Source of the DNA: Pseudomonas borbori
GTDB lineage: Bacteria; Pseudomonadota; Gammaproteobacteria; Pseudomonadales; Pseudomonadaceae
Reading direction: 5' to 3'
Assembly: GCF_900115555.1 (NCBI RefSeq)
Contig: NZ_FOWX01000009.1
Location: 114,848-178,847, forward strand
Length of the DNA stretch: 64,000 nt
The translations under genes and the position numbers were made by a program. Below are positions 11,187-24,299 of this stretch, in pieces (position 1 is the first letter of the stretch; every line of letters begins with the position of its first letter). The notes under the pieces are model-generated. The model had not been told where the DNA came from, made no database searches, and saw only the letters and a program-made list of their open reading frames with translations.

Positions 11187-11660
11187 TTGAATGAGCAAAG
11201 CGCCCGGATACGTGTCTGGATAGATGCCGACGCCTGCCCCAAGGCGGCCAAGGATCAAGTGGTCAAGTTCGCCCTCAAGCGGCACTTCGAGGTGTTGCTG
11301 GTGGCCGGTCAGGCACAGGTCAAGCCGGCCTACGCCTGCGTGCGGCTGATCGTGGTGCCCAGCGGCCTGGATGCGGCGGATGACTATCTGGTCGAGCATG
11401 CCGTGTCTGGCGAGTTGGTGATCTGCAGCGATGTGCCCCTGGCCGATCGCCTGGTGAAGAAGGGGGTTGCCGCGCTCGATCCACGCGGCAAGGAGTTCGA
11501 CGAGGGCAACATGGGTGAGCGCCTGGCGGTGCGCAATCTGTTTACCGAGTTGCGCGAGCAGGGCCAGGTCGGCGGTGGCCAGGGGCCCTATGGTGAACGC
11601 GACAAGCAGGCCTTCGCCAATGCCCTGGATCGTATTCTCACGCGCTTGTTGCGCAGCTGA
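11187..11660 (+). CDS. YaiI/YqxD family (DUF188) protein
   Basis: 157-aa DUF188 protein of unknown function with a PIN-like fold. Typical motifs are WIDADACPKAAKDQVVKFA at the N-terminus, VICSDVPLADRLV in the middle and RGKEFDEGNMGERLAVRN (quoted in two halves) after it, giving clustered conserved acidic residues. The TTG at 11187 is chosen because GGGAG (11173-11177) sits 9 nt upstream; another in-frame TTG at 11181 is possible. Short distance from the LysE gene suggests an operon. Confidence 0.85.
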   Translation: MNEQSARIRVWIDADACPKAAKDQVVKFALKRHFEVLLVAGQAQVKPAYACVRLIVVPSGLDAADDYLVEHAVSGELVICSDVPLADRLVKKGVAALDPRGKEFDEGNMGERLAVRNLFTELREQGQVGGGQGPYGERDKQAFANALDRILTRLLRS

Positions 11661-11801
11661 AGCCCGGCCGCGCCGACTTCAGCCGCCCCAGGGCGTAGGA
11701 TGGGTATCGCTGTGCTCTCCGCCCCATTCTTGTCCCTCGACTGCCGCCCAAAGAGACGATAGTTCCCGGCAGATCATTGGGGGAGGATCAGGAATAAGGG
11801 G

Positions 11802-12272
11802 CTAACCGCACAGGTAGGTGCCGGTGCCGACCGCCACCAGGGTGCCGTCATCGCTGTGCAGTTCGCTGCGCACCACCGCAACCTTGTTGCCGGAGCGTAG
11901 CAGCACGGCGCTGGCAGTGAAGTGCTGGCCGCGACCGGGGCGCAGGTAGTCGATGCGCAGGTCGATGGTGCCCAGCTTGGACAGCCGCGCCATGCGCTCC
12001 TGGCTGGACAGGTGGCGGTGCTTGTCGAAAGCGCCGATCAGCGCCATGGCGCCGCCGACGACATCCAGCAGCGAGGCGATCACCCCGCCATGCAGGATGC
12101 CGTGGACGAAGTTGCCGATCAGTCCGTCCTGCATCGGCAGGTGCATGGTCACCCGCTGCGAACTCAGTTCACCAAGCTGGATGCCCAGCATCTGGTTGAA
12201 CGGGATGCGCTGAAAAAAGCCGCTCACGGCCTTCTGCAGTTCCTCGGTGAGTTCGATAGGTGGAGTGGTCAT
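11802..12272 (-). CDS. PaaI/YigI-like hotdog-fold thioesterase
   Basis: 156-aa single hotdog-domain protein expected to hydrolyse acyl-CoA thioesters. The hallmark HGG-x-IASLLD motif is at about residues 61-70 with Asp70 as the likely catalytic acid, in the context NFVHGILHGGV. The C-terminal strands (DLRIDYLRPGRGQHF and VVRSELHSDDG) complete the fold. Substrate unknown. It lies on the minus strand downstream of elbB, with a 96-base gap, so cotranscription is plausible. Confidence 0.87.
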   Translation of the reverse strand: MTTPPIELTEELQKAVSGFFQRIPFNQMLGIQLGELSSQRVTMHLPMQDGLIGNFVHGILHGGVIASLLDVVGGAMALIGAFDKHRHLSSQERMARLSKLGTIDLRIDYLRPGRGQHFTASAVLLRSGNKVAVVRSELHSDDGTLVAVGTGTYLCG

Positions 12273-12368
12273 GGCGCCTGCCTTTACGAGGGGTTGCTCA
12301 CGCTGCAGCAGGCTGGTCTGCTTGGCCAGAGGCGCGGCCGGTGTGCCGCGCGCATTGGCGGGTTTGAC

Positions 12369-13028
12369 CTAGACGTGGGTCAGTTCGAGTACCCGGTCGA
12401 CCAGCTTGTTGATGCCCGAGGCCGCTTCACTGATCGATTGGGCGAGCATGTAGGCGGGCGTGGTGACCAGCTTGTTGGGGTGATCCTCGATAATTTCGCT
12501 GACTTCGCATTCGTGATGGATGGCGCCCATCTGGGTCAGGGCGGCGGCGGTGTCATGGTCGTTGCCGATGGTGCAAACCACGCCGCGGCCGAAGATCCTT
12601 GCCGCCAGAGCCGGAGCGATGCACATCAGGCCGACCGGTTTGCCGGCCTTGACGAAGGCCTGGGTGGCGTTCAGCACGTCGGCCTGCACCGTGCAGTTGG
12701 CGCCACTGAGGACGAAGTCCGAGAGGTTCTTGGCCACGCCAAAGCCGCCGGGCATGATCAGGGCGTCGAAATCGTCCACATGCAGCTCGCGTACGTCCTT
12801 GATCTTGCCGCGCGCGATGCGGGCGGCCTCCACCAGGACGTTGCGCGTCTCGTCCATTTCATCGCCGCTGTAATGATCGACCACATGCAGTTGCTGCACG
12901 TTCGGTGCAAAGCACTGCACCTCGGCGCCGCGCTGGTCGAGGCGCAGCAGGGTGATAACACTCTCGTGGATCTCGGCGCCGTCGTAAACGCCGCAACCGG
13001 ACAGAATCACCGCTACTTTTTTGTTCAT
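12369..13028 (-). CDS. elbB: ElbB-type DJ-1 superfamily glyoxalase
   Basis: 219-aa isoprenoid-biosynthesis-region protein ElbB, a DJ-1/PfpI-like enzyme with reported glyoxalase activity on glyoxal-type compounds. The start MNKKVAVILSGCGVYDG is diagnostic. The nucleophile is Cys136 in GLMCIAPA, and IMPGGFGVAKNLSDF is the second conserved segment. The ATG at 13028 is chosen over an in-frame codon at 13145 because homology begins here and AGGAG-like sequence (GAGTTCTCA context on the minus strand) precedes it. Confidence 0.92.
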   Translation of the reverse strand: MNKKVAVILSGCGVYDGAEIHESVITLLRLDQRGAEVQCFAPNVQQLHVVDHYSGDEMDETRNVLVEAARIARGKIKDVRELHVDDFDALIMPGGFGVAKNLSDFVLSGANCTVQADVLNATQAFVKAGKPVGLMCIAPALAARIFGRGVVCTIGNDHDTAAALTQMGAIHHECEVSEIIEDHPNKLVTTPAYMLAQSISEAASGINKLVDRVLELTHV

Positions 13029-14462
<1,434 letters not shown>

Positions 14463-14480
14463 TCCCGCCAGGACGATCCA

Positions 14481-16691
14481 ATGACTACCGAAGGACTCAC
14501 CCCGAGCGAATTGCAGGCTGCCGAAGCAGTCGTCGCCGAACTGCCGGCGGAAATTCTGCTGCCGATCGAAACGCCGGTGCTCGCACCCACGCCGGCTCCG
14601 CCCATGGTGGTGCCGAACCTGGACGACAGCAGCCTGTATATCCACCGCGAGTTGTCGCAGCTGCAATTCAATATCCGTGTGCTGGAGCAGGCACTGGATG
14701 AGTCCTATCCGTTGCTGGAACGGCTGAAGTTTCTGCTGATTTTCTCCAGCAACCTGGACGAGTTCTTCGAGATCCGTGTCGCCGGCTTGAAGAAGCAGAT
14801 CAACTTCGCCCGCGAGCAGGCCGGCGCCGATGGCTTGCAGCCGCATCAGGCGCTGGCGCGGATTTCCGAGCTGGCGCACGAACAGGTCGAGCGCCAGTAT
14901 GCAATTCTCAACGACGTGCTGTTCCCGGCGCTGGCGAAGCACAATGTCAACTTCATCCGCCGCCGTCACTGGAACGCCAAGCTGAAGGTCTGGGTGCGCC
15001 GCTACTTCCGCGACGAAATCGCGCCGATCATCACGCCGATCGGCCTGGATCCGACCCATCCGTTCCCCTTGCTGGTGAACAAGAGCCTGAACTTCATCGT
15101 CGAGCTGGAGGGCATCGACGCCTTCGGCCGCGATTCGGGTCTGGCGATCATCCCGGCGCCGCGCCTGCTGCCGCGGATCATCAAGGTGCCGGAGGAGGTC
15201 GGCGGTCCCGGCGACAACTACGTGTTCCTCTCCTCGATGATCCACGCCCATGCCGACGACCTGTTCCAGGGCATGAAGGTCAAGGGCTGCTACCAGTTCC
15301 GCCTGACCCGCAACGCCGACCTGTCGGTGGACACCGAGGACGTCGAGGACCTGGCCCGTGCCTTGCGCGGCGAGTTGTTCTCGCGGCGTTACGGCGATGC
15401 GGTGCGTCTGGAGGTGGTCGACACCTGCCCGCGGCCGCTGCTGGATTATCTGCTCAAGCAGTTCAGTCTGGGCGAGAGCGAGCTGTACCGGGTCAGCGGG
15501 CCGGTCAACCTGACCCGCCTGTTCAGCATCACCGGCCTGGCCAGTCACCCGGAACTGCAGTACCCGCCGTTCACCCCGGTGATCCCCAAGCTGCTGCAGA
15601 ACAGCGACAACATCTTCAGCGTGATCAGCAAGCAGGACATCCTCCTGCTGCACCCGTTCGAGTCCTTCACCCCGGTGGTCGATCTGCTCCGTCAGGCGGC
15701 GAAAGATCCGCATGTACTGGCGATTAAGCAGACCCTGTACCGCAGCGGCGCCAACTCGGAAATCGTCGATGCGCTGGTCGAGGCCGCGCGCAACGGCAAG
15801 GAAGTCACCGCGGTGATCGAGCTGCGCGCACGCTTCGACGAGGAGTCCAACCTGGCCTTGGCCAGTCGCTTGCAGGCGGCCGGTGCGGTGGTGATCTACG
15901 GCGTGGTCGGTTTCAAGACCCACGCCAAGATGATGCTGATTTTGCGCCGCGAAAGCGGCGAGATCGTCCGTTACGCGCACCTGGGCACCGGCAACTACCA
16001 TGCCGGCAATGCCAGGCTGTACACCGACTACAGCCTGCTCACCGCCGATGTGGCCCTCGGCGAGGACGTGGCGAAGATGTTCAGCCAGCTGATCGGCATG
16101 GGCAAGACCCTGCGCATGAAGAAGCTGCTGCATGCGCCCTTCACCCTGAAGAAAACCCTGCTCGACCTGATCGCCAAGGAAACCGCCGCCGCGGCCGAAG
16201 GCAAACCGGCACAGATCATCGCCAAGTTCAACTCGTTGACCGATCCGAAGATCATCCGCGCGCTGTACAAGGCCAGTCAGACCGGGGTGCGCATCGACCT
16301 GGTGGTACGCGGCATGTGCTGCCTGCGTCCCGGAATTGCCGGGGTGTCGCACAATATCCAGGTGCGTTCGATCATCGGCCGCTTCCTCGAGCACACGCGG
16401 GTGTTCTACTTCCTCAATGGCGGCGAGGAGAAGATCTACCTGTCCAGCGCCGACTGGATGGAGCGTAACCTGGACAAGCGCGTCGAAACCTGTTTTCCGG
16501 TGGAAGGCAAGAAGCTGATCCTGCGGGTGAAGAAGGAGCTGGAGGCCTACCTGACCGACAACACCCAGAGCTGGGTGCTGCAGCCGGACGGTCGCTACCT
16601 GCGCAGCAGCCCGACCGGCAACCAGAACCCGCGCAGCGCCCAGGCCGGGCTGCTGGAGAAGCTGACGGTGCCGCTGGTCAGCGCACGCTGA
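14481..16691 (+). CDS. ppk1: Polyphosphate kinase 1
   Basis: 736-aa enzyme that reversibly polymerises the terminal phosphate of ATP into polyphosphate. An extra ~45-residue Pro/Ala-rich leader precedes the usual N-terminal domain ([26 protein letters not shown]). The catalytic domain has the autophosphorylated His481 in FKTHAKMM and the second conserved His500 in [12 protein letters not shown]-terminal [18 protein letters not shown] and CFPVE segments are typical. It faces ppx, and the two stop regions overlap by 14 bases. Confidence 0.96.
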   Translation: MTTEGLTPSELQAAEAVVAELPAEILLPIETPVLAPTPAPPMVVPNLDDSSLYIHRELSQLQFNIRVLEQALDESYPLLERLKFLLIFSSNLDEFFEIRVAGLKKQINFAREQAGADGLQPHQALARISELAHEQVERQYAILNDVLFPALAKHNVNFIRRRHWNAKLKVWVRRYFRDEIAPIITPIGLDPTHPFPLLVNKSLNFIVELEGIDAFGRDSGLAIIPAPRLLPRIIKVPEEVGGPGDNYVFLSSMIHAHADDLFQGMKVKGCYQFRLTRNADLSVDTEDVEDLARALRGELFSRRYGDAVRLEVVDTCPRPLLDYLLKQFSLGESELYRVSGPVNLTRLFSITGLASHPELQYPPFTPVIPKLLQNSDNIFSVISKQDILLLHPFESFTPVVDLLRQAAKDPHVLAIKQTLYRSGANSEIVDALVEAARNGKEVTAVIELRARFDEESNLALASRLQAAGAVVIYGVVGFKTHAKMMLILRRESGEIVRYAHLGTGNYHAGNARLYTDYSLLTADVALGEDVAKMFSQLIGMGKTLRMKKLLHAPFTLKKTLLDLIAKETAAAAEGKPAQIIAKFNSLTDPKIIRALYKASQTGVRIDLVVRGMCCLRPGIAGVSHNIQVRSIIGRFLEHTRVFYFLNGGEEKIYLSSADWMERNLDKRVETCFPVEGKKLILRVKKELEAYLTDNTQSWVLQPDGRYLRSSPTGNQNPRSAQAGLLEKLTVPLVSAR

Positions 16692-18180
16692 GCTCGATGC
16701 CGATGCGCTTGAGCCACTCGGCTTCCTGAGTGAAATCCGCCTGGGTCAGCGGGTTGGCCGCCAGCCAGTCTTCGGGGAAGACGATTTCCAGGCTCTGCGC
16801 GCTGGCCTGCAACTGCACCTTGGGCATCGCCTGGGTGCTGCGGATGTGATGAAACAGGATGGCGAAGCGCAGCAGTACGCACAGACGGATCAGCTTGATG
16901 CCTTCTTCGCCGAATTCGCCGAGCTTGTCCTTGGGTATGTTGCGCCGGTGGCCGCGCACCAGCAGGGCGAGCATCTGCTGATCCATGCGTGAGAAGCCGG
17001 CCAGGTCGGAGTGCTCGATCAGGTAGGCGCCGTGCTTGTGGTACTGGTAGTGGGCGATGTCCAGACCCAGTTCATGCACCCGCGCGGCCCAGATCAGCAA
17101 TTCGCGATGCCATTCGTCGCCCAGTCCCCAGCTGCCAGCCACCTGCTCGAGGGCTTCCAGGGCCTTGTGCTCGACCCGCGCGGCCTGCTCCAGGTCGACG
17201 TGGTAGCGCTCCATCAGTGCGCTCAGGGTGCGCTCGCGTACGTCTTCGTGGTGATGGCGGCCAAGCAGGTCGTAGAGTACGCCTTCGCGCAGGGCGCCTT
17301 CGGAGTGCGACATGCGCTCGATCTCGCAGGCATCGAAAATCGCCTCGAGAATGGCCAGGCCGGCGGGGAATATCCCGCGGCGATCCGGCTTGATGCCGTC
17401 GATGTCGAGCTTGTCCACGTCGCCGAGCTTGAAGATCTTGCGTTTGAGCCAGGCCAGGCCTTCCGGGTTGATCTCGCCAGTGCCCAGCCCGGCGGCCTGG
17501 ATCGCCAGGCCGATGGCCTTGATGGTGCCGGATGCACCCACCGCATCCTGCCAGCCGAGCCGGCGCAGGGCATGCTCGATGCCCATGATTTCCAGGCGCG
17601 CCGCGGTATAGGCCTGGGCATAGCGGGCCGGGGTGATCTTGCCGTCCTTGAAGTAGCGCTGGGTGTAGCTCACACAGCCCATCTGCAGGCTCTCGCGCAG
17701 CAACGGCTCGAAGCGCTGGCCGATGATGAACTCGGTACTGCCGCCGCCGATATCGGCAACCAGGCGCTTGCCCGGCGTGTCGGCGATGCTGTGGGACACG
17801 CCGAGGTAGATCAAGCGTGCTTCTTCGCGACCGGAGATGACTTCGACCGGGTGACCGAGGATCTCCTCGGCGCGGCGGATGAATTCGCCGCGGTTGTGCG
17901 CCTCGCGCAGGGCATTGGTGCCGACGATACGCACCGCCCCCTCCGGCAGGCTGGCGGTCAGTTGGGCGAAGCGTCGCAGGCAGTCGATACCGCGCTGCAT
18001 GGCGGCCTCGTCGAGCAGGCGCAGCTCGTCGATACCGGCGGCCAGTTGCACCTTGTCGCCCAGGCGCTCGAGGATACGCAGTTCACCGTGATCGGCCTTG
18101 GCCAACACCATGTGGAAGCTGTTGGAGCCCAGGTCGATGGCTGCAATCAAGGGAAATGACTCTGCAGGGGTATGCGGCAT
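16678..18180 (-). CDS. ppx: Exopolyphosphatase
   Basis: 500-aa Ppx/GppA-family enzyme releasing phosphate from polyphosphate ends. The ASKHA-fold phosphate loops are [14 protein letters not shown] near residue 13 and [12 protein letters not shown] near residue 143. The C-terminal HD-like region has [11 protein letters not shown] and [10 protein letters not shown]. It is transcribed opposite to ppk1 with a 14-base 3' overlap, so the two antagonistic enzymes are not in one operon, unlike E. coli. Confidence 0.95.
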   Translation of the reverse strand: MPHTPAESFPLIAAIDLGSNSFHMVLAKADHGELRILERLGDKVQLAAGIDELRLLDEAAMQRGIDCLRRFAQLTASLPEGAVRIVGTNALREAHNRGEFIRRAEEILGHPVEVISGREEARLIYLGVSHSIADTPGKRLVADIGGGSTEFIIGQRFEPLLRESLQMGCVSYTQRYFKDGKITPARYAQAYTAARLEIMGIEHALRRLGWQDAVGASGTIKAIGLAIQAAGLGTGEINPEGLAWLKRKIFKLGDVDKLDIDGIKPDRRGIFPAGLAILEAIFDACEIERMSHSEGALREGVLYDLLGRHHHEDVRERTLSALMERYHVDLEQAARVEHKALEALEQVAGSWGLGDEWHRELLIWAARVHELGLDIAHYQYHKHGAYLIEHSDLAGFSRMDQQMLALLVRGHRRNIPKDKLGEFGEEGIKLIRLCVLLRFAILFHHIRSTQAMPKVQLQASAQSLEIVFPEDWLAANPLTQADFTQEAEWLKRIGIELSVR

Positions 18181-18513
18181 GATGGGGCTTTCTCGATACG
18201 GAACGCCGACATCCTGCCACGATAGGTGGAGCGCGCCAACGCATACCGATGTCGCAGGTCGACGGCCTGCCCTTGGCCGCCCGGCGCTTGGCCGCTCCAG
18301 GCGTGGGCCCGCTGAGCCCGTCGCCGGCGGGCAAAGGCCGTTGCAGAGGCGGTCTGGGCGCCTTGTGCGGTCCAGCTCCGGTGCGTTTCTGGCTGGAGTT
18401 GCGCAGACCTTTGCCAGGGCCTATAGATAAGCTCAATGGCGCCCGCCTTCCTGTGTCGGGAAAGCCGGGCTATGATGTCGCCCATCTTTTGCTTCCGAAC
18501 ACGGGGACTTTCC
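18181..18513. other. Divergent control region ppx / trxA
   Basis: 333 bases without a credible gene. It should contain the ppx promoter (minus strand) and the trxA promoter (plus strand). The central part is GC-rich with no motif I recognise. The trxA-proximal end has a good -10-like TATGAT, annotated separately. Confidence 0.55.
18448..18476 (+). promoter_or_regulatory. Candidate trxA promoter
   Basis: A TATGAT hexamer (18471-18476, 5 of 6 to TATAAT) lies 38 bases before the trxA ATG. The -35 position with a 17-nt spacer is TTCCTG (18448-18453), a weak match. A GGGGA ribosome-binding site (18504-18508 region) follows. Confidence 0.4.
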
Positions 18514-18840
18514 ATGAGCGAATTCATCACCAATGTCAGCGATGCCAGCTTCGACCAGGACGTCATCCAGGCCGAAGGTCCGGTTCTGGTCGATTACTGG
18601 GCTGAGTGGTGCGGTCCGTGCAAGATGATCGCGCCGGTACTCGATGAGATCGCCAGGGACTATCAAGGCAAGCTGAAAATCTGCAAGCTGAATATCGATG
18701 AGAACCAGGGAACCCCGCCGAAATACGGCGTGCGTGGCATCCCGACCCTGATGTTGTTCAAGAACGGCAACGTTGAGGCCACCAAGGTTGGCGCGCTATC
18801 CAAGTCGCAACTGATGGCCTTCCTCGACAGCAACATCTAA
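18514..18840 (+). CDS. trxA: Thioredoxin 1
   Basis: 108-aa cytosolic disulfide reductase. The WCGPC active site has Cys33 and Cys36, and the cis-Pro motif GIPTLMLF is present, with the full-length fold ending LMAFLDSNI. The start [10 protein letters not shown] is the usual one. It is a single gene upstream of rho, closed by its own intrinsic terminator. Confidence 0.97.
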   Translation: MSEFITNVSDASFDQDVIQAEGPVLVDYWAEWCGPCKMIAPVLDEIARDYQGKLKICKLNIDENQGTPPKYGVRGIPTLMLFKNGNVEATKVGALSKSQLMAFLDSNI

Positions 18841-18858
18841 GCTGGGTCGAGTCGCAGA

Positions 18859-18884
18859 AGCCCTGCCTGGTGCGGGGCTTTTTT
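18859..18884 (+). terminator. Intrinsic terminator after trxA
   Basis: An 8-bp stem (AGCCCTGC pairing GCGGGGCT with one G-U) with a 5-base loop is followed by six T residues, 18 bases past the trxA stop. It separates trxA from rho. Confidence 0.8.
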
Positions 18885-19088
18885 CTGCGCGAACGCTGGA
18901 CGTGCCGACAAAGCCGGTGTTACATTCGGCCTCGCTGTATTTCCTATACAGCCCTCTGCAAGCCGTCGCCGACGGATTCCTATTCGAATACCTTCGATAC
19001 ACAAGCGGGCGATCCAGTCGTCTTCTCAGTGGCGCGGCCTCCCAAGCTAAATAGCTTATTTCCCCTCCTTCATGATTACGTCATTCCT

Positions 19089-20348
<1,260 letters not shown>

Positions 20349-20349
20349 G

Positions 20350-20434
20350 AAAGCCGCAAGCTGCAAGCGACAAGCCGCAAGCGGTTGCCAGGTCGCTTTG
20401 AGCTTGTAGCTTGCCGCTCGAGGCTTGTAGCTCA
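20350..20434. repeat. Inverted AAGCTGCAAG-type repeat, rho-ubiD gap
   Basis: The 88-base gap consists almost wholly of AAGCCGCAAG/CTGCAAGC units followed by their complements (AGCTTGTAGCTTG, GCTTGTAGCTC), so it can fold into a long hairpin. The same motif family appears at 34918-35038. It resembles the dispersed intergenic repeats common in Pseudomonas. Confidence 0.65.
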
Positions 20435-20436
20435 CT

Positions 20437-21903
20437 ATGCAATATCGCGACCTGCGCGACTTTATCCGCGGCCTGGAACAGCGCGGTGAACTCAAGCGCA
20501 TCCAGGCACCGATCTCCCCGGTGCTGGAAATGACCGAAATCTGCGACCGCACCTTGCGCAAGGGCGGTCCTGCGTTGCTGTTCGAAAATCCCACGGGCTT
20601 CGGCATGCCGGTGCTCGGCAACCTGTTCGGCACGCCCAAACGGGTGGCGCTGGGCATGGGGGCGGAAGAGGTCGGCGAACTGCGCGAGATCGGCAAGCTG
20701 CTGGCGTTTCTCAAGGAGCCGGAGCCGCCCAAGGGGCTGAAGGACGCCTGGTCGAAGCTGCCGATCTTCAAGAAAGTCCTGTCGATGGCGCCCAAGGTGC
20801 TGAAAGACGCACCCTGCCAGGAAGTGATCGAGGAAGGCGAGGACGTCGACCTCGGCAAGCTGCCGGTGCAGACCTGCTGGCCGGGCGATGTCGGTCCGCT
20901 GATCACCTGGGGCCTGACCATCACCAAGGGCCCGAACAAGGAGCGGCAGAACCTCGGCATCTACCGCCAGCAGGTGATTGGCCGCAACAAGGTCATCATG
21001 CGCTGGCTCAGCCACCGCGGCGGCGCCCTGGACTTCCGTGACTGGTGCGAGAAATATCCGGATCGACCCTACCCGGTGGCCGTGGCCCTGGGCGCCGATC
21101 CGGCGACCATTCTCGGTGCGGTCACCCCGGTGCCCGACAGTCTGTCCGAGTACGCCTTCGCCGGTCTGTTGCGCGGCCATCGCACCGAACTGGTGAAATG
21201 CCGCGGCAGCGAACTGCAGGTGCCGGCCAGCGCCGAGATCGTCCTCGAGGGGGTCATCCACCCCGGCGAGATGGCCGACGAGGGGCCCTACGGCGACCAT
21301 ACCGGCTACTACAACGAGGTCGACCGTTTCCCGGTGTTCACCGTCGAGCGCATCACCCGCCGGCAGCAGCCGATCTACCACAGCACCTACACCGGGCGGC
21401 CGCCGGACGAGCCGGCGATCCTCGGGGTGGCCTTGAATGAAGTCTTCGTGCCGATCCTGCAGAAGCAGTTCCCGGAAATCACCGACTTCTACCTGCCGCC
21501 CGAAGGTTGCTCGTACCGCATGGCGGTGGTGACCATCAAGAAGCAGTACCCCGGCCACGCCAAGCGGGTGATGCTCGGTGTCTGGTCGTTTTTGCGCCAG
21601 TTCATGTACACCAAGTTCGTCATAGTCACCGACGACGACATCGATGCGCGCGACTGGAACGACGTGATCTGGGCCATCACCACCCGCATGGATCCCAAGC
21701 GCGACACGGTGCTGATCGACAACACGCCTATCGATTACCTTGATTTCGCCTCGCCGATCTCTGGATTGGGTAGCAAGATGGGCCTGGACGCTACCCATAA
21801 ATGGCCGGGCGAGACCAGCCGGGAGTGGGGCCGTGCGATCGTTCAGGATGAGGCGGTCAAGCGTCGGGTCGACGATCTCTGGGCGCAGTTGGGGATCGAC
21901 TGA
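20437..21903 (+). CDS. ubiD: 4-hydroxy-3-polyprenylbenzoate decarboxylase
   Basis: 488-aa prenyl-FMN-dependent decarboxylase of ubiquinone biosynthesis. The start [20 protein letters not shown] and the cofactor-binding region ([28 protein letters not shown]) are typical, as are the catalytic acidic segment [12 protein letters not shown] and the C-terminal HKWPGET. UbiX, which makes the cofactor, is not in this window. Confidence 0.96.
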   Translation: MQYRDLRDFIRGLEQRGELKRIQAPISPVLEMTEICDRTLRKGGPALLFENPTGFGMPVLGNLFGTPKRVALGMGAEEVGELREIGKLLAFLKEPEPPKGLKDAWSKLPIFKKVLSMAPKVLKDAPCQEVIEEGEDVDLGKLPVQTCWPGDVGPLITWGLTITKGPNKERQNLGIYRQQVIGRNKVIMRWLSHRGGALDFRDWCEKYPDRPYPVAVALGADPATILGAVTPVPDSLSEYAFAGLLRGHRTELVKCRGSELQVPASAEIVLEGVIHPGEMADEGPYGDHTGYYNEVDRFPVFTVERITRRQQPIYHSTYTGRPPDEPAILGVALNEVFVPILQKQFPEITDFYLPPEGCSYRMAVVTIKKQYPGHAKRVMLGVWSFLRQFMYTKFVIVTDDDIDARDWNDVIWAITTRMDPKRDTVLIDNTPIDYLDFASPISGLGSKMGLDATHKWPGETSREWGRAIVQDEAVKRRVDDLWAQLGID

Positions 21904-22003
21904 TACTGCATGGCTGGATAGATGAGCGACTTCGCTCGTGCTTACTGCAATACGTGCGGTGCCCTGAGCGGGCCGCTGGTTTGCGCCTTGGATTGAAAAC
22001 GCT

Positions 22004-22972
22004 ATGAAAGTAACCCTGCAACCCTCAGGTGCCGTGCTCGACGTCGAGCGAGGCGAGCGCATCCTCGATGCCGCACGCCGTCTCGGTTACGACTGCCCGC
22101 AGAGCTGTCGCAACGGCAACTGCCATATATGCGCATCCCTGCTGGTCAACGGCCGGGTGCGTCAGGCCGGCCAGATCCATGATCATGGCGAGGTGTTCGC
22201 TTGTCTGGCCGAACCCGAAGAGGAGTGCGTGCTCCTCTGGGACGGCGTGCTGGCCCCTGGCGAGCTGCCGATGCGCGAGTTGAACTGCCAGCTGATCGCG
22301 TGCGACGAGGTGGGTGGCAATGTGTTTCGTGTCCGTCTGCGTGCACCGGCTGGCAAGCTGCCGCGCTATTACGCGGGTCAGTATCTGTTGTTGCGGCGCG
22401 CCGAAGGTGAGTACTCGGCGTTCTCCCTGGCCTCGGCGCCACAATCGGGACGCGAGCTGGAGCTGCATATCCTGGCGCGCGACCCGTCCAGTGTCGCGGT
22501 CATCGAGCACCTGCGCGGGCAGGGCTTCGCCCAGGTGCAGATGCCGTTTGGCGACACCCATCTGGCCGAGTTGCCGGACGGCCCGCTGGTGCTGATCGCC
22601 GCCGGTACCGGCATGGCGCAGATGCGCAGCCTGATCGAGCACTGCCGCGCTGCCGGCTTTCCCCACCCCGTGCATCTGTACTGGGGCGCGCGCCGGCCGG
22701 AAGATTTTTATGAGTTGCCCTGCTGGGCCGAGTGGCAGTCGTTGCCCAACCTGTTCCTGCATCGGGTGGTCAGCGACCAGTGCGGCTGGCAGGGCCGTTG
22801 CGGTCTGTTGCACGAGGCGGTGTGCGAAGACTTTGCCAACCTCAAGCCGTTGCATGTGTATGCCAGCGGCTCGCCGGTCATGGTCTACGCGACCCTGGAC
22901 GCCCTGGTCGAGGCGGGCATGGATGCGCGGCAGATGCGCGCCGACGTATTTGCCTACGCTCCCAGGGGCTGA
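22004..22972 (+). CDS. 2Fe-2S ferredoxin/FAD-NAD(P)H reductase fusion
   Basis: 322-aa electron-transfer protein with an N-terminal plant-type ferredoxin domain (Cys35-x4-Cys40-x2-Cys43 and Cys67) and a C-terminal ferredoxin-reductase-like half. FAD binding is suggested by YYAGQYLLL and YSAFSLASAP, and the NAD(P) fold by LIAAGTGMAQMRSLIEH and VYASGSPVMV. It resembles reductases such as CDP-6-deoxy-glucoseen reductase and is found next to ubiD in Pseudomonas. The physiological electron acceptor is unknown. The ribosome-binding site is weak. The stop is followed by a strong bidirectional terminator. Confidence 0.85.
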   Translation: MKVTLQPSGAVLDVERGERILDAARRLGYDCPQSCRNGNCHICASLLVNGRVRQAGQIHDHGEVFACLAEPEEECVLLWDGVLAPGELPMRELNCQLIACDEVGGNVFRVRLRAPAGKLPRYYAGQYLLLRRAEGEYSAFSLASAPQSGRELELHILARDPSSVAVIEHLRGQGFAQVQMPFGDTHLAELPDGPLVLIAAGTGMAQMRSLIEHCRAAGFPHPVHLYWGARRPEDFYELPCWAEWQSLPNLFLHRVVSDQCGWQGRCGLLHEAVCEDFANLKPLHVYASGSPVMVYATLDALVEAGMDARQMRADVFAYAPRG

Positions 22973-22984
22973 TTGACGCCCATG

Positions 22985-23011
22985 AAAAAGTCCGCCCGAG
23001 GGCGGCTTTTT
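22985..23011. terminator. Bidirectional intrinsic terminator
   Basis: AAAAAG-t-CCGCC, loop CGAG, GGCGG-C-TTTTT: a GC stem flanked by complementary A5 and T5 tracts. It can stop transcripts from the upstream reductase and from the convergent quinone oxidoreductase. Confidence 0.85.
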
Positions 23012-23012
23012 C

Positions 23013-23075
23013 GTAGGGTGCGCTGCGCGCACCGATATTCCTGGGTGGGCCGAAGGTGCGCATGGCGCACCCTAC
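23013..23075. repeat. GTAGGGTGCGC palindromic repeat, copy 1
   Basis: Left arm GTAGGGTGCGCTGCGCGCACC and right arm GGTGCGCATGGCGCACCCTAC (21 bases each, the parts quoted separately) flank a ~21-base centre. Each arm is itself palindromic, so two hairpins or one long hairpin can form. Copies 2 and 3 are at 32276-32330 and 46677-46734. Confidence 0.85.
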
Positions 23076-23086
23076 CGGCTAATGGC

Positions 23087-24064
23087 TCAGCGAACCTGCA
23101 CCACCACCTTGCCCACGGCCTTGCGCTGACCGAGGGTGTCGATCGCCGCTGCCGCCTGCTCCAGCGGAAAGGTCTGCGACACCAACGGCTGGAGTTTGCC
23201 TTCGGCATGCCAGGCGAACAGCTGCCGGAAGTTGGCGGCATTGTCCTGCGGCTGACGCTGGGCGAACGAGCCCCAGAATACCCCGACCACGGCGGCGCCC
23301 TTGAGCAGGGCCAGGTTGGCCGGCAACTCGGGGATGCGTCCGCTGGCGAAACCCACCACCAGCAGGCGGCCATTCCAGGCGATGCTGCGGATGGCCTGAT
23401 CGAACAGGTCGCCGCCTACGGGGTCGTAGATCACGTCGGCGCCCTGGCCGCCGGTCAGGCGTTTGATTTCATCTTTCAGGTCGCTGTCGCTGTAGTTGAT
23501 CAGTTCGTCGGCACCGGCGGCCTTGGCCACGGCCAGCTTCTCCGCGCTGCTCGCCGCGGCGATCACCCTGGCGCCCATGGCCTTGCCGATTTCCACTGCC
23601 GCCAGGCCGACGCCGCCGGAGGCGCCGAGCACCAGCAGGGTTTCACCGGGCTGCAGGTTGGCGCGCTGCTTGAGCGCGTGCATCGAGGTGCCGTAGGTCA
23701 TGCCGAAGGCGGCGGCAGTGGTGAAGTCCATGCTCGACGGGATCGGTATGACGTTGTCGCCCGCCACCGCCACCTGTTCGGCAAAGCTGCCCCAGCCGGT
23801 CAGGGCCATCACCCGGTCACCGACCTTCAGGTGGCTGACCTTTTCCCCCAGCGCCGCCACCACGCCTGCTGCCTCGCCACCGGGGGAGAAGGGGAAGGGC
23901 GGCTTGAACTGGTACTTGCCCCCGATGATCAGGGTGTCGGGGAAGTTGACCCCGGCCGCATGCACCTCGAGCAGGATCTCGTTGCGCTTCGCTTCGGGGC
24001 TGGCGATTTCTTCCAGTACCAGGGTTTCGGCGGGGCCGAAGGCTTTGCACAGCACGGCTTTCAT
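23087..24064 (-). CDS. NADPH:quinone oxidoreductase (MDR family)
   Basis: 325-aa zinc-free medium-chain dehydrogenase/reductase. It has the N-terminal GroES-like domain (MKAVLCKAFGP, AAGVNFPDTLI, GGEAAGVV) and a nucleotide-binding fold with VLGASGGVGLAAVEIGKAMG near residue 143, the NADPH-preferring AxxGxxG form. No catalytic-zinc Cys/His set is present. The ATG at 24064 is chosen over 24133 because the family begins MKAV. Substrate is probably a quinone or enone. Confidence 0.88.
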   Translation of the reverse strand: MKAVLCKAFGPAETLVLEEIASPEAKRNEILLEVHAAGVNFPDTLIIGGKYQFKPPFPFSPGGEAAGVVAALGEKVSHLKVGDRVMALTGWGSFAEQVAVAGDNVIPIPSSMDFTTAAAFGMTYGTSMHALKQRANLQPGETLLVLGASGGVGLAAVEIGKAMGARVIAAASSAEKLAVAKAAGADELINYSDSDLKDEIKRLTGGQGADVIYDPVGGDLFDQAIRSIAWNGRLLVVGFASGRIPELPANLALLKGAAVVGVFWGSFAQRQPQDNAANFRQLFAWHAEGKLQPLVSQTFPLEQAAAAIDTLGQRKAVGKVVVQVR

Positions 24065-24299
24065 CGGGCTTCTCCTCTGCGGATGATGGGCTGGGGTCTG
24101 CTGACGTTTGGTGGCGAGCCGCGCCGCAACCAAGCGTCAGCAGACCCTTGCAGTGTTGGAGGCGAAGGGCTCTCGGTCAACGAGCATGGTCGCGTCTGAT
24201 GGCGCTGCATAAGCCTGGGCGTTTTTTCACGCACGCCGGGGCTTGGGCTGCGGTCCGGCTATGGCTATGCTAGGCGCCCGATGTGGAGGAAGACCCCCT

